Assembly: GCA_947497495.1 (NCBI GenBank)
Contig: CANMGT010000001.1
Location: forward strand, 1,164,243 to 1,228,242
DNA: 64,000 nucleotides
DNA from: an uncultured Lentibacter sp.
GTDB lineage: Bacteria > Pseudomonadota > Alphaproteobacteria > Rhodobacterales > Rhodobacteraceae
Direction of reading: 5' to 3'
Shown piece after piece: positions 16,291 through 27,348 of the stretch. The notes under the pieces are model-generated. The model was not told the DNA's origin. It made no database searches and was given only the letters and a program-made list of their open reading frames with translations. Every line of letters begins with the position of its first letter. The first letter of the stretch is position 1. A program made the position numbers and the translations under genes.

Positions 16291-18048
16291 ATGACGAAGT
16301 TTGACAAATCCAAACTGCCAAGCCGCCATGTGACCGAGGGGCCGTCAAAAGCGCCTCACCGCTCGTTTTATCACGCGATGGGCATGACCGAGCAAGAGAT
16401 CCATCAGCCGCTTGTTGGGGTGGCGACGTGCTGGAACGAAGCCGCGCCGTGCAACATATCCCTTAACCGACAAGCCCAAGCGGCGAAAGCTGGCGTGCGC
16501 GAAGCCGCGGGCAGCCCGCGCGAGTTTACCACCATCACAGTGACCGACGGGATCGCGATGGGGCATGAGGGCATGCGCTCGTCGCTCGCCAGCCGCGAAG
16601 CGATTGCCGACACCGTCGAGCTCACGATGCGTGGCCATTGCTACGATGCGCTCGTTGGTCTTGCGGGCTGTGACAAGTCGCTGCCCGGCATGATGATGGC
16701 GATGCTGCGGCTCAACGTGCCGTCTGTTTTTGTTTACGGAGGATCAATCCTGCCGGGCAAAGCACCCCATGGCCAAGGTATCCCAGATGACATTGCTGGC
16801 AATGACCTGACGGTTCAGGATATGTTTGAAGCCGTCGGGCGCCATCAGAATGGCACGCTCTCTGACGAGGCTCTTGCTGTGCTTGAACGCGTGGCTTGCC
16901 CCAGTGCGGGGGCTTGCGGCGGGCAGTTTACGGCCAATACGATGGCCTGCGTCAGCGAGGCAATCGGATTGGCGCTGCTTAACTCCTCGGGCGCACCCGC
17001 CCCTTATGAGAGCCGCGACCAATATGCTGAGGCCTCGGGCCGCGAAGTTATGAACTTGCTCGAGAAGAACATTAGAGCGCGCGACATTGTCACCATGAAA
17101 GCGCTTGAGAACGCGGCGCGTGTCGTGGCCTGCACGGGGGGCAGCACCAATGCGGGCCTGCACTTGCCTGCGATTGCGCATGAAGCGGGGCTAGAGTTTT
17201 ACCTGGAGGATGTCTGCGACATTTTCCGCGACACGCCTTACTTTGTAGACCTCAAGCCAGGCGGCAACTACGTGGCAAAAGACCTCTACGAAGCTGGCGG
17301 CGTGCCTGTCGTGATGAAAGAGCTGCGCCGCGCAGGCCTGTTGCACGAAGACTGCATGACAGCCAGTGGTGAGAGCCTTGGTGAAGCGCTCGACAAGATT
17401 GATCGCGAGGCTGACGGGCGCGTGATCTACCCGATCGAAACACCCATCACCAAGACGGGTGGTGTTGTTGGCCTCAAAGGCAACCTCGCCCCTGAAGGCG
17501 CGATCGTGAAGGTTGCGGGCATTGCACCCGAACATCAGGTTTTCACAGGGCCTGCGCGTGTGTTCGAGTGCGAGGAAGACGCTTTTGCAGCCGTTCAAGC
17601 GCGCACTTATGAAGAGGGCGAAGTGCTTGTTATCCGCAACGAGGGCCCCGCTGGCGGGCCGGGTATGCGCGAGATGCTGGCAACAACAGCTGCACTTTCG
17701 GGCCAAGGCATGGGCAAGAAAGTCGCGCTGATAACGGACGGGCGCTTTTCGGGGGCTACACGCGGTTTCTGCGTTGGCCACGTCGGGCCAGAGGCCGCGC
17801 AATGTGGGCCGATCGCGCTGATCGAAACGGGCGACATGATCACCATCGACGCAATCAAAGGTGCGCTTTCTGTTGCGTTGAGCGATGAAGAGCTGGCAGC
17901 GCGCAAGGCCGGCTGGAAGGGCCCGCGTGAGACGATATATGCCTCAGGCGCTTTGTGGAAATACGCGCAACTTGTCGGCCCGACCTATCAAGGCGCGGTG
18001 ACACACCCCGGCGCAAAGGTGGAAAAACATGTCTACATGGACCTCTAG
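16291..18048 (+). CDS. ilvD: Dihydroxy-acid dehydratase
   Basis: A 585-residue iron-sulfur enzyme for the last common dehydration step of valine, isoleucine and pantothenate precursor synthesis. Cluster cysteines are seen in [16 protein letters not shown] and [29 protein letters not shown] near the N-terminus is also conserved. The C-terminal segment [22 protein letters not shown] is the family signature. The ATG at 16291 has a strong GGGGGGAG upstream. Its last 20 bases overlap the start of the lipoprotein gene. Confidence 0.96.
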   Translation: MTKFDKSKLPSRHVTEGPSKAPHRSFYHAMGMTEQEIHQPLVGVATCWNEAAPCNISLNRQAQAAKAGVREAAGSPREFTTITVTDGIAMGHEGMRSSLASREAIADTVELTMRGHCYDALVGLAGCDKSLPGMMMAMLRLNVPSVFVYGGSILPGKAPHGQGIPDDIAGNDLTVQDMFEAVGRHQNGTLSDEALAVLERVACPSAGACGGQFTANTMACVSEAIGLALLNSSGAPAPYESRDQYAEASGREVMNLLEKNIRARDIVTMKALENAARVVACTGGSTNAGLHLPAIAHEAGLEFYLEDVCDIFRDTPYFVDLKPGGNYVAKDLYEAGGVPVVMKELRRAGLLHEDCMTASGESLGEALDKIDREADGRVIYPIETPITKTGGVVGLKGNLAPEGAIVKVAGIAPEHQVFTGPARVFECEEDAFAAVQARTYEEGEVLVIRNEGPAGGPGMREMLATTAALSGQGMGKKVALITDGRFSGATRGFCVGHVGPEAAQCGPIALIETGDMITIDAIKGALSVALSDEELAARKAGWKGPRETIYASGALWKYAQLVGPTYQGAVTHPGAKVEKHVYMDL

Positions 18049-18718
18049 CCGCCTTGCCCTTGGGGCCTTGGCACTAACGTTTTTGGCGGCCTGCCTGGGC
18101 GAAGGCACGGCTCCAGGCGCGCTTTCTGTGGCGGCCCCAACCTCCCAAAACCGCTCCTACGCTTTGGCGCAGGCCTCGGTCGTGCCTGAGCGTGTGGTTG
18201 CCAAAGGCCCAAGCGGGTTTTGCATTGACAAGCGCTCGCTAAAGGCCAGTGCCACTGGCGGCTTTGCCTTGTTGGCGCCTTGCGCTGCTTTGGGGGCCAA
18301 AGCAACGGGGGAAGAAGAACCCGTTTTGCTGACCATTCAGGCCCAACTCAGAGGCTTGCAAGGCAGACAGACAACCGCAGAAGGGCTGGCTGAGGCTTTT
18401 GCCAAAAACGGCCCGCTTTATTCGGAGACGGGTGATGGCCTTAGTCTTGTGCAACTTGCGACGGGAGGCGACGACATTGTCCCCGGGGGGGAGCCAAAAC
18501 ACTGGCGCGCGGCGCTGTCGTTTAATGGCTATCTGATAGGGCTTGCTGTCTACTCCGAAAAAGGCGGCGCGGCAGCTGGCAAGCGTGGGAAAGCCCTGCT
18601 GCTGGAGTTTGCCGAAGGCGTGCTGGGTGCAAGCCCTCTGAAAACAGCAGGCCCAACAAGCCCTGTTCAGGCGAAAAATGCGAAACTACCCAAATTGTTG
18701 CGCAATTTTTTGCAATGA
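18029..18718 (+). CDS. Putative lipoprotein of unknown function
   Basis: A 229-residue protein with an N-terminal hydrophobic segment ending in a lipobox ([10 protein letters not shown]), so probably lipidated and envelope-anchored. The mature part contains [12 protein letters not shown] and four cysteines, and no enzyme motif I recognise. The start lies inside the end of ilvD, with AAAGGTGG as ribosome site, suggesting translational coupling. The C-terminus ends in LRNFLQ. Confidence 0.75.
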   Translation: MSTWTSSRLALGALALTFLAACLGEGTAPGALSVAAPTSQNRSYALAQASVVPERVVAKGPSGFCIDKRSLKASATGGFALLAPCAALGAKATGEEEPVLLTIQAQLRGLQGRQTTAEGLAEAFAKNGPLYSETGDGLSLVQLATGGDDIVPGGEPKHWRAALSFNGYLIGLAVYSEKGGAAAGKRGKALLLEFAEGVLGASPLKTAGPTSPVQAKNAKLPKLLRNFLQ

Positions 18719-18789
18719 GACCTTTTCGTTAACTTTGTTTCCATTATGGTAATAGTTAACACGTAACCCTTATTCGGCAGTCTTGGTCT

Positions 18790-19566
18790 ATGGCACTTGC
18801 AAAAGGTGGCTCTGCTCTAAAACGCGCTCTTTACCGGATGTCTTTGCGTCGGTGGGGGCGCGCGGCGCGTATTGCACGCACAACCAAGCTTGAGCAGTTG
18901 CGCCAAGAGCGCAACGAGGCCCGCAAACTGAAAAGCCAACTCGACAGGCTTATCCACGCCGCCGACGAGCGGCTTGCTCTGCCAATGATCGGCTCGCATT
19001 CCTTTGAAAAACCGTTTGACTCGGATTGGGCGTGGCGACCCGAACTGTGGCGTGGGCCACTGCCCGAGAAAGGCCGCAGTTCGGCACCGAGCAAGTCGAT
19101 GTTGGGCAGTGAAGTGACTTTGTTTCACGACTGTCAGCAGTCTGAATTGACGCTACGCCAGATCAGAAATACCCGCGAAGCCGACTTGGCCCCTTATGGG
19201 CTGCGTCTTGACGTGTTCAAGTTTGATGGCTCGTTCTTGTCGGTTGTTATTGACCTGCCGGAAGACAGCACGCGCGGGCTGCTGCGAAAGCATTTGATCC
19301 GCATTCAGACAATTGTCGAGTTTGAAAAGCCTCTCGAGATTTTCGCACGGTTGAACATCAAGAACGGGCCGAATGTCGAACAGATCGTGCGCGAGCTGCC
19401 GCTCAACCAGCAAGATGTGATGGTTGAGTTTGACTTGGCCTATTCGAAGCTCAACGAGAAGCGGATCGAAAAAATTTGGCTTGATCTGATCTTTGAGGGG
19501 CCGGAAATGAACCAGGTTGTTTTGCGTGATATCACTATTTCGCGTAGGCCGCGTGCCGAGCTATGA
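18790..19566 (+). CDS. DUF6478-like protein
   Basis: 258 residues. The N-terminus is basic (MALAKGGSALKRALYRMSLRRWGRAARIAR), followed by a predicted coiled coil (TTKLEQLRQERNEARKLKSQLDRLI) and a conserved C-terminal beta-rich part (LFHDCQQSELTLRQIRNTREADLAPYGL, FKFDGSFLSVVIDLP). I recognise the pattern as a Rhodobacteraceae-specific family, DUF6478, with no known role. The next gene starts ten bases downstream. The upstream gap 18719-18789 holds two GTTAAC motifs (near 18730 and 18757). Confidence 0.7.
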   Translation: MALAKGGSALKRALYRMSLRRWGRAARIARTTKLEQLRQERNEARKLKSQLDRLIHAADERLALPMIGSHSFEKPFDSDWAWRPELWRGPLPEKGRSSAPSKSMLGSEVTLFHDCQQSELTLRQIRNTREADLAPYGLRLDVFKFDGSFLSVVIDLPEDSTRGLLRKHLIRIQTIVEFEKPLEIFARLNIKNGPNVEQIVRELPLNQQDVMVEFDLAYSKLNEKRIEKIWLDLIFEGPEMNQVVLRDITISRRPRAEL

Positions 19567-19576
19567 TGGGGCAGAT

Positions 19577-19957
19577 ATGAGCGATTACAAAGTTACAAAA
19601 CGGCGCCTGCTTGAAGGCAAATGGGACGGCGTTGTAAGCCGCGTTGACGACGCCGCGATAAGTGAAGCACCACGCATTGCAGTGACGCTCGATGGCAAGC
19701 AGGTGCTCGGTGTCACGCTTGCGCAGGGCGAGGGCGGCGCGTGGGAGCTTGGCGTGCCCGTGCCAGCAGAGGCCATCGCCGACGGGCTGCGCACGATCCT
19801 CATTCAAGACAGCCAAGACGGCACTGCGCTTGGTTCGATCGCGTTGCTGAGCGGCGAGGCGCTCGACGAGGATATTCGCGCCGAAGTCGAGCTTTTGCGG
19901 CAAGAACTCGACATGCTCAAGCGTGCCTTTCGGCGCCATTGCGTCGAGACGACTTAA
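19577..19957 (+). CDS. Hypothetical protein linked to the DUF6478-like gene
   Basis: 126 residues, beginning MSDYKVTKRRLLEGKWDGVV. The middle is beta-rich (RIAVTLDGKQVLGVTL, WELGVPVPAEAIADGLRTILI) and the C-terminal helix may be a coiled coil (EDIRAEVELLRQELDMLKRAFRRH). There is no signal peptide. The coiled-coil end and close linkage to the upstream coiled-coil protein suggest that they act together; this is inference. Confidence 0.68.
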   Translation: MSDYKVTKRRLLEGKWDGVVSRVDDAAISEAPRIAVTLDGKQVLGVTLAQGEGGAWELGVPVPAEAIADGLRTILIQDSQDGTALGSIALLSGEALDEDIRAEVELLRQELDMLKRAFRRHCVETT

Positions 19958-19981
19958 GCGTTTACGCCGCGTAGCAGGTGA

Positions 19982-22057
<2,076 letters not shown>

Positions 22058-22065
22058 GACTCAGG

Positions 22066-22112
22066 TTTGAGGGCCAACCCCCAATCTGCCGGGATATTTC
22101 GGGCAAATAGAA
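22066..22112. repeat. Dispersed intergenic repeat, copy 3
   Basis: TTGAGGGCCAACCCCCAA, TCTGCCGGGATATTT and a purine-rich tail follow the layout of copies 1 and 4. It fills the convergent gap between fadH and the sulfotransferase gene. Confidence 0.55.
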
Positions 22113-22115
22113 AAC

Positions 22116-22916
22116 CTAGGGGCGTTGCCGTTTGAGCAGCGCCTCTTTCTTTTCTTTCAGCAAGGCTTTGTCTTTGATCTCGCGGTTGAGCTTTAAGAAG
22201 GCATCTTGAAGATCAGCCGAGTTGGCTGTGTTTTTAGCCTCGACGGGCCGCAGACTAGCGCGCACGTCCTTCGGGATTTCGAGCAAATCAAGCAGTGCGG
22301 AGGCGGGGCCATCCGGAAGTTGGCTGGTTTGTTCAAGCGCAGACGTGACGACAGGCACTGGCGCAAGTTTCTTGGTAAGTTTGGCGGCTTCGTTGGCTGG
22401 GCTGAGCTGCTCGGGGAATTGGTCGCGAAAGCTTTCGAAGTCATCGGCTATGCGAATTGATCTCAAGAGATGACCGTAGATGCTCTTGATCCAAGGCTCG
22501 CGGGCGCGAACAGTGTAGAAAAAAGTGATGTCCACATCAGGGCCAAAGCGCTTTTTGAGTTCGCTGATGATGACTTTGGCCAGCCGCGTTGCCGCGCGTT
22601 CATAGGAAACCATAAGTCGGCCGCCTAAGCTATGGTGCCCGGGCATGCCGCCAGAAAAGGTTTCGCGCGACAGCACGATGATTTTGTCGTCAGGAATTGA
22701 CTGTAGAAAGCGGCGCAGGCTCCTACGGAATTTGATTAGCCTGTGCGGAAAGGGCCGCTGCGCATAGATACGGGCGTGCCCGCCTGTTTTTAGAAAATCA
22801 GCCTTGCCGTAGTAGGCAACGTAGGGTGCTAGGGCCGCTTTGTTGTCGCTGAAAAAGTCTTGTAGGCTTGTTGTGCCCGTTTTGTGAAACCCAGCATGAA
22901 CGATCACCTTTGTCAC
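22116..22916 (-). CDS. Sulfotransferase-like protein
   Basis: A 266-residue protein with an N-terminal PAPS-binding P-loop-like motif ([16 protein letters not shown]), an acceptor-side segment with [14 protein letters not shown] and the [20 protein letters not shown] region typical of sulfotransferase folds. It probably transfers sulfate from PAPS to a surface carbohydrate or small molecule; the substrate is unknown. Its start overlaps the rimM stop by four bases, so it rides on the ribosomal operon where trmD would be expected. Confidence 0.75.
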   Translation of the reverse strand: MTKVIVHAGFHKTGTTSLQDFFSDNKAALAPYVAYYGKADFLKTGGHARIYAQRPFPHRLIKFRRSLRRFLQSIPDDKIIVLSRETFSGGMPGHHSLGGRLMVSYERAATRLAKVIISELKKRFGPDVDITFFYTVRAREPWIKSIYGHLLRSIRIADDFESFRDQFPEQLSPANEAAKLTKKLAPVPVVTSALEQTSQLPDGPASALLDLLEIPKDVRASLRPVEAKNTANSADLQDAFLKLNREIKDKALLKEKKEALLKRQRP

Positions 22917-23416
22917 TCAAACAGCCCTTCTGGGGGATCGGCAATGATGCGGCCAGAGGCCAGATCAACCGTTGGTACAGCGGCTTTGGTGAAGGGCACG
23001 AGAACTGAAGACTTGAGGTTTGGCCCCTGAACTTCGAGCAAGTCGCCAGCACCATGGTTTTGCACGGATTTGACTGTGCCCAGAACGGTGCCGCCCGTGT
23101 TGAGTACGGTAAGGCCTGTGAGATCCGTGTAGTAGTATTCATCATCGGGCAAGTTTGGGAGCTGGTCGCGGCGCGCGAAAAGTTCGGTTCCACGTAGGGC
23201 GTCGGCTTGCTCTTTGGTGGCGATGCCCGAGAGCCGCGCAGCAAAGCCGTTGTTGATTGTCTGGGTGATGGTAACAGTAAAACTATCACCCGCTTTCGTG
23301 CTGAGAGGCGAATAGGCAGAGATGTCTTCAGGCGTGGCTGTGAAGCTTTTGAGGCGGACTTCGCCACGTACACCAAAGGCTCCAGCGATCGCTCCGACGC
23401 AAGTAAGTTCACTCAT
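22913..23416 (-). CDS. rimM: 16S rRNA processing protein RimM
   Basis: A 167-residue ribosome maturation factor that binds S19 and assists 30S head assembly. The N-terminal RimM domain begins [20 protein letters not shown]; the C-terminal PRC-barrel part has [13 protein letters not shown] and LLEVQG...[19 protein letters not shown]. The ATG at 23416 is chosen from the family alignment and overlaps the small upstream gene by four bases. Confidence 0.95.
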   Translation of the reverse strand: MSELTCVGAIAGAFGVRGEVRLKSFTATPEDISAYSPLSTKAGDSFTVTITQTINNGFAARLSGIATKEQADALRGTELFARRDQLPNLPDDEYYYTDLTGLTVLNTGGTVLGTVKSVQNHGAGDLLEVQGPNLKSSVLVPFTKAAVPTVDLASGRIIADPPEGLFE

Positions 23417-23565
23417 TTGATCACTCCTTTGCACAGCCCGCTTTGGGGCGTGCCACCAGCAGCTTCGCATTTATCAGAGGCAGCTGCACGCTCATAAAAG
23501 GCACCGGCCAGAAAGGCGAGGCCAACCAGCATAAGGGTTCGTATCGGGCGAAAAAGCATGCTCAT
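23413..23565 (-). CDS. 50-residue single-helix membrane protein
   Basis: [20 protein letters not shown] begins a short protein with one transmembrane helix and a C-terminal tail containing two cysteines ([17 protein letters not shown]). The ATG at 23565 or the one at 23559 could start it; no clear ribosome site is seen. Its stop overlaps the rimM start (ATGA). It lies just after the rpsP terminator, so rimM expression would need readthrough or a promoter close by. Function unknown. Confidence 0.6.
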   Translation of the reverse strand: MSMLFRPIRTLMLVGLAFLAGAFYERAAASDKCEAAGGTPQSGLCKGVIK

Positions 23566-23576
23566 AGGGTAGATAG

Positions 23577-23604
23577 AAAAAGGGCCGGAGCTTTGCTCCG
23601 GCCC
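23577..23604 (-). terminator. Rho-independent terminator after rpsP
   Basis: Ten-base perfect arms (23582-23591 with 23595-23604, GGGCCGGAGC) enclose a three-base loop. On the minus strand five T residues follow the stem. It is seven bases past the rpsP stop. Confidence 0.88.
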
Positions 23605-23611
23605 GTTCTCT

Positions 23612-24028
23612 TTAGCTTTCAGCTGCGTCTTCGGCTGGAACTTCCTCAGCAGGAGCTTCTTCTGCTGGCGCGGCTGCGGCTTCGGCTGCTGCGGCTGCTT
23701 TAGCTGCTTTTTCTTCAACACGGTCTTGGGCTTTCTTGCCCGGCGTGCCTTTTTTCAGGTTGGCACGTTCTTTCTTCTCAAGAACACCAGCCGCTTCGAG
23801 CATGCGCGAGATACGGTCGGTTGGCTGTGCGCCTTCACCGAGCCAGTATTTGATGCGCTCCATGTCCATTTTTACGCGCTCTTCGCTGTCTTTAGGCAAA
23901 AGCGGGTTATATGTGCCGAGCTTTTCGATAAAGCGGCCGTCGCGTGGCATACGGCTGTCAGCCGCAACGATGCGATAGAACGGGCGCTTTTTTGAGCCGC
24001 CGCGGGCGAGACGAATTTTCATAGCCAT
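23612..24028 (-). CDS. rpsP: 30S ribosomal protein S16
   Basis: A 138-residue S16. The conserved core is at 1-90 ([40 protein letters not shown]). A C-terminal extension after about residue 100 is rich in alanine and glutamate ([23 protein letters not shown]), as seen in several alphaproteobacteria. The ATG at 24028 has GGAG eight bases upstream; a second ATG at 24022 is possible. Confidence 0.97.
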   Translation of the reverse strand: MAMKIRLARGGSKKRPFYRIVAADSRMPRDGRFIEKLGTYNPLLPKDSEERVKMDMERIKYWLGEGAQPTDRISRMLEAAGVLEKKERANLKKGTPGKKAQDRVEEKAAKAAAAAEAAAAPAEEAPAEEVPAEDAAES

Positions 24029-24070
24029 GGTTTAGTTCTCCTTAAGATGGCGTTGACGGGCAGCTGCCCG

Positions 24071-24367
24071 CTATTCTTGGTGTTTCTTGTGGTGCTGAAT
24101 GACTTCAGCGATGATGAAGTTCAGAAAGTTCTTCGCAAACTCGGGGTCGAGATCGGCCCGCTTTGCGAGGTCTTCTAACCGTGTGATCTGCGCGGCTTCG
24201 CGGGCAGGGTCAGACGGGGGAAGGGCGTGTTCGGCTTTGAGCTTGCCGACAGCTTGGGTGTGCTTGAAGCGCTCCCCAAGTGTGTAAACGAGGATCGCAT
24301 CGAGACGGTCGATGCTTTTGCGATGCTCTGCGAGCAGTTCGGCGGCGCGTGCTGATTGATCAGTCAA
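24071..24367 (-). CDS. Chorismate mutase (AroQ type)
   Basis: A 98-residue all-helical enzyme converting chorismate to prephenate for phenylalanine and tyrosine. The AroQ pattern is seen in LLAEHRKSIDRLDAILVYTLGERFKHTQAVGKLKAEHALPP, with the catalytic arginine/lysine positions and a C-terminal helix FAKNFLNFIIAEVIQHH. The start is a TTG at 24367, with AAGGA about eight bases upstream; no ATG or GTG fits. The start overlaps the end of the acetyltransferase gene by eight bases. Confidence 0.88.
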   Translation of the reverse strand: MTDQSARAAELLAEHRKSIDRLDAILVYTLGERFKHTQAVGKLKAEHALPPSDPAREAAQITRLEDLAKRADLDPEFAKNFLNFIIAEVIQHHKKHQE

Positions 24368-24965
24368 GAGCCCATCCTTTCGGTTTGAAAAGCGGGTCAG
24401 CGTAGTGGCTGATTTCCATGTCGATGCCATGCGCGAGCTGTGAGCCGTCAAGCTCGGCTGGCGACGGGTGGCGGTAGACAGCGTCAGAGCCGTCGATCGT
24501 TGTCGCTTCAACGTCTCGCTTGGCGCCAAGGCGCTCGGCAAGGCGGATGCTGTCGAGGTTCTTCGGGTCAAGGTAGCTGACGGCGGTTTCCCAGCCTTGC
24601 TGCTTGTAGAAGTAATTGCGCGCCGCGTTTGTGGCTTCAAGCGCATAGCCTTTGCCGGCCTTGTCGGGCCAGATGATCCAGGCGATCTCGGCTTCGGGCC
24701 ATTTCGCAGGCTTCCAGCCGCCAGCCATGCCGTAGGTTTCGTCAGTGTTTTTGTCGTGAATCATCCACATACCAAAGCCGCGAATGTTCCAATGGCCGAT
24801 CTCGGCGGCGTAGAGCATCCAAGCCTCATAGGCGTTGAGCGGCCCGCCCATAAAACGCGAGCGATAGCTTGAGAAGGTTGCCTTAAAGTCAGGGTAGTCT
24901 TCGGCTTCGGGGCCGCGAAGCACCAAGCGTTCGGTTTCAAGCGTGGGGATGTTGGCAGTATGCAT
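24360..24965 (-). CDS. GNAT family N-acetyltransferase (copy B)
   Basis: A 201-residue acetyltransferase of the RimJ/RimL type. It begins with IPTLETERLVLRGPEAED. The acetyl-CoA binding part is AWIIWPDKAGKGYALEATNAARNYFY, and the C-terminal part has NLDSIRLAERLGAKRD. It resembles the next upstream gene in the same order of motifs, indicating a tandem duplication. Its ATG overlaps the upstream TAA (TAATG). The acceptor is unknown. Confidence 0.85.
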   Translation of the reverse strand: MHTANIPTLETERLVLRGPEAEDYPDFKATFSSYRSRFMGGPLNAYEAWMLYAAEIGHWNIRGFGMWMIHDKNTDETYGMAGGWKPAKWPEAEIAWIIWPDKAGKGYALEATNAARNYFYKQQGWETAVSYLDPKNLDSIRLAERLGAKRDVEATTIDGSDAVYRHPSPAELDGSQLAHGIDMEISHYADPLFKPKGWALD

Positions 24966-25513
24966 TATGCGTAGGCCTCCATTCCGCCTTGGGAAAGGTC
25001 AGTAGGCGAGAGGTGTCGCCAAACTTCGATGTCGCCATATTCAGGGTCTTGATACATTTTCTCAAAGCTTGCGCCGAGGCGCCTTGCGACGGCTTTTGAG
25101 GGCTCATTGGCAGGGTCGATCTGGCTGATGGCCGTGTTCCAGCAAAGCGTGTCATAAGCATATGCGCGTGCTACCAGAGCGGCTTCGGTTGCAAAGCCTT
25201 TGCCTGTTGCTGTTGGCATCAATGTCCAGCCGATCTCGCGTTCCAGCCAGCCGTGGGGGGACCATAGGCCGACGCGGCCGAGATATGTACCTGTCTGCTT
25301 GTCTTCCAAGCCCCAGAAGCCGTAGCCGCGCAAAGCCCAGTGGCCCACAACTGTCGCCATGAGGCGCCATGTTTCATGCGGTTTCTTGGGCCCGCCGACA
25401 AAACGCGAAGCATCGGTTGCGAAAAACGCAGCTTCTGCCTCGAAATCCTCTTCGCGCGGGGCGCGCAGGACGAGGCGCTCTGTTTCAAGCGTGGGGATTG
25501 TGAAACTTGTCAT
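24965..25513 (-). CDS. GNAT family N-acetyltransferase (copy A)
   Basis: A 182-residue RimJ/RimL-type acetyltransferase. It begins MTSFTIPTLETERLVLRAPREED, nearly identical to copy B at the N-terminus; the acetyl-CoA site is GWTLMPTATGKGFATEAALVARAYAY and NEPSKAVARRLGASFE follows. The ATG at 25513 is only four bases after the ffh stop. The acceptor is unknown, but the position between ffh and rpsP suggests a translation-related role (inference). Confidence 0.85.
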   Translation of the reverse strand: MTSFTIPTLETERLVLRAPREEDFEAEAAFFATDASRFVGGPKKPHETWRLMATVVGHWALRGYGFWGLEDKQTGTYLGRVGLWSPHGWLEREIGWTLMPTATGKGFATEAALVARAYAYDTLCWNTAISQIDPANEPSKAVARRLGASFEKMYQDPEYGDIEVWRHLSPTDLSQGGMEAYA

Positions 25514-25517
25514 CGGG

Positions 25518-27014
25518 CTATTTTTTCTTCCCGAAGCCAGAGAGGCCAGACGGCAGGCCCGTGCCGCCAAGGCCGGGAAGCTTGCCGGACGCGCCGAGCT
25601 GTTTGGCCGCGGCTTCCATCGACGCTGCATCCATACCGGCGCCAAGCTCTTTGGGGAGGCCGCCTTTGCCGCCAAACATGCCCTTCATGGCCTGTTTGAG
25701 CATGCCGCCTTTGCCCTTGCCGAGCTTTTTCATCATGTCCGACATTTGACGCTGCATCTTGAGGAGCTTGTTGAGTTCGCTCACTTCAAGGCCCGCGCCC
25801 TTGGCTATGCGCTTTTTGCGCGACGCCTGCAAAATCTGCGGGTTGGCGCGCTCGCGCTTTGTCATTGACTGGATCAGGGCGATCTGGCGTTTGATGATCT
25901 TGTCATCAAAGCCTGCGTCCTGAACTTGCTTGGCCATTTTGCCCATGCCCGGCATCATGCCCATGACGCTTTCCATGCCGCCCATCTTTTGCATCTGCTC
26001 AAGCTGCTGCTTCAGGTCGTTCATGTTGAACTGACCTTTCTGGAAGCGCTTCATCATGCGCTCGGCTTGTTCGGCCTCGATGGTTTCTTGCGCTTTCTCA
26101 ACGAGCGAAACAATGTCGCCCATGCCAAGGATACGGCCTGCGATGCGCTCGGGTTCGAAAGTTTCGAGTGCGTCCATCTTTTCGCCGAGGCCAACAAAGC
26201 GGATCGGTTTGCCGGTAACGGCACGCATGGAGAGCGCCGCGCCGCCGCGCCCGTCGCCGTCCATCCGCGTGAGTACAACACCGGAAATGCCGATCTTGGC
26301 GTCAAACTCTTCTGCGACTTCAACTGCAACCTGGCCTGTGAGACCATCAACCACGAGAAGTGTCTCGCGTGGGTCGACGACAGCAGCAACGTCTTGCACT
26401 TCTTGCATCAGGACGTCGTCGATCTGCAGACGGCCTGCCGTATCGAGGAAGTAAACATCATAACCGCCTAGCGCCGCTTGTTGCTTGGCGCGTTTGGCAA
26501 TGTCGACAGGCTTCTGGCCCTGAACGATCGGCAAGGTGTCTACGCCGATCTGTGTGCCAAGGATCGCCAGCTGGTCCATCGCGGCGGGGCGGTAAACGTC
26601 GAGAGACGCGAGGAGAACTTTCTTGCCCTCTTTCTCTTTCAGGCGCTTGGCGATTTTGCCGGTTGTTGTTGTCTTACCGCCACCCTGCAGGCCGACCATA
26701 AGGATGGGCGCTGGAGGGTTGTCGATCTTGAGGCGGCCCGGGTCTTCCTCGCCGCGCAATGTGTCAACCAAAGCGTCGTGGACGATTTTGACAACTTGCT
26801 GGCCGGGAGTGACCGACTTGGTGACAGCTTGGCCCGTGGCCTGTTCCTGCACCTTTTTCACAAACTCGCGGGCAACGGGCAGCGAGACGTCAGCCTCGAG
26901 CAGGGCAACGCGCACCTCGCGCAGGGCTGTCTTGACATCGTCTTCAGACAGCGCGCCTTGCTTTGTCAGCCGGTCAAAGACACCAGAGAGGCGTTCGGAC
27001 AGATTCTCAAACAT
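25518..27014 (-). CDS. ffh: Signal recognition particle protein Ffh (SRP54)
   Basis: A 498-residue GTPase that binds the SRP RNA and signal peptides of nascent inner-membrane proteins. The N domain is at 1-90 (MFENLSERLSGVFDRLTKQGALSEDDV). The G domain has G1 GLQGGGKTTTTGKIA, DTAGR and TRMDGDGRGG. The methionine-rich M domain begins at about 305 (MGGMESVMGMMPGMGKM, MTKRERANPQILQASRKKRIAKGAG). The ATG at 27014 is the family start. Both RNA and protein of SRP are encoded in this window. Confidence 0.97.
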   Translation of the reverse strand: MFENLSERLSGVFDRLTKQGALSEDDVKTALREVRVALLEADVSLPVAREFVKKVQEQATGQAVTKSVTPGQQVVKIVHDALVDTLRGEEDPGRLKIDNPPAPILMVGLQGGGKTTTTGKIAKRLKEKEGKKVLLASLDVYRPAAMDQLAILGTQIGVDTLPIVQGQKPVDIAKRAKQQAALGGYDVYFLDTAGRLQIDDVLMQEVQDVAAVVDPRETLLVVDGLTGQVAVEVAEEFDAKIGISGVVLTRMDGDGRGGAALSMRAVTGKPIRFVGLGEKMDALETFEPERIAGRILGMGDIVSLVEKAQETIEAEQAERMMKRFQKGQFNMNDLKQQLEQMQKMGGMESVMGMMPGMGKMAKQVQDAGFDDKIIKRQIALIQSMTKRERANPQILQASRKKRIAKGAGLEVSELNKLLKMQRQMSDMMKKLGKGKGGMLKQAMKGMFGGKGGLPKELGAGMDAASMEAAAKQLGASGKLPGLGGTGLPSGLSGFGKKK

Positions 27015-27348
27015 CTTTTCGGCTCCTTTAACCGTTGCTCTACAGCCGCAAGATAGGAAGCGACCACCCAAACCACAAATTCCAACAAGAAACTCCCCCG
27101 TGGGCGAAACTCGCTGACGGGGGGCGATCTTGAAAGAATCAAGACCGGAAGACTTTGCACTTCCGGATATGGCGCTGGAAATAGCTTGTGAACATGGGGC
27201 TGGTCAAGTGATACATTTTAACAACTTGTCGCCTGCATTTTGACAACTTGCCGCTTACCTGTGCTGCTTTGCGTCATTTCCCTTGATGTCTGTTCCGAGA
27301 ATCAATATGCCTTGGCTCATTATGTTCTTACTCGTGAGAGGAAATACC
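27015..27348. other. Non-coding divergent region with three abutting hairpins
   Basis: The gap of 334 bases separates ffh (leftward) from a small exported-protein gene (rightward). It holds three consecutive inverted repeats: CCCCCG..GCGA..TCGC..CGGGGG at 27095-27123, TCTTGA/TCAAGA at 27128-27144 and CCGGAAG/CTTCCGG at 27145-27166. None has a T-run on either strand, so they are not ordinary terminators. They could form a structured ffh leader or a separate small RNA. The rest (27167-27348) is AT-richer and probably holds the rightward promoter. Confidence 0.5.

Noticed and set aside
24071..24646. Longer 191-codon version of the chorismate mutase gene
   Set aside because: The extra 93 N-terminal residues are Ser/Thr/Arg-rich low-quality sequence overlapping the acetyltransferase in another frame; the AroQ domain begins at the TTG at 24367.
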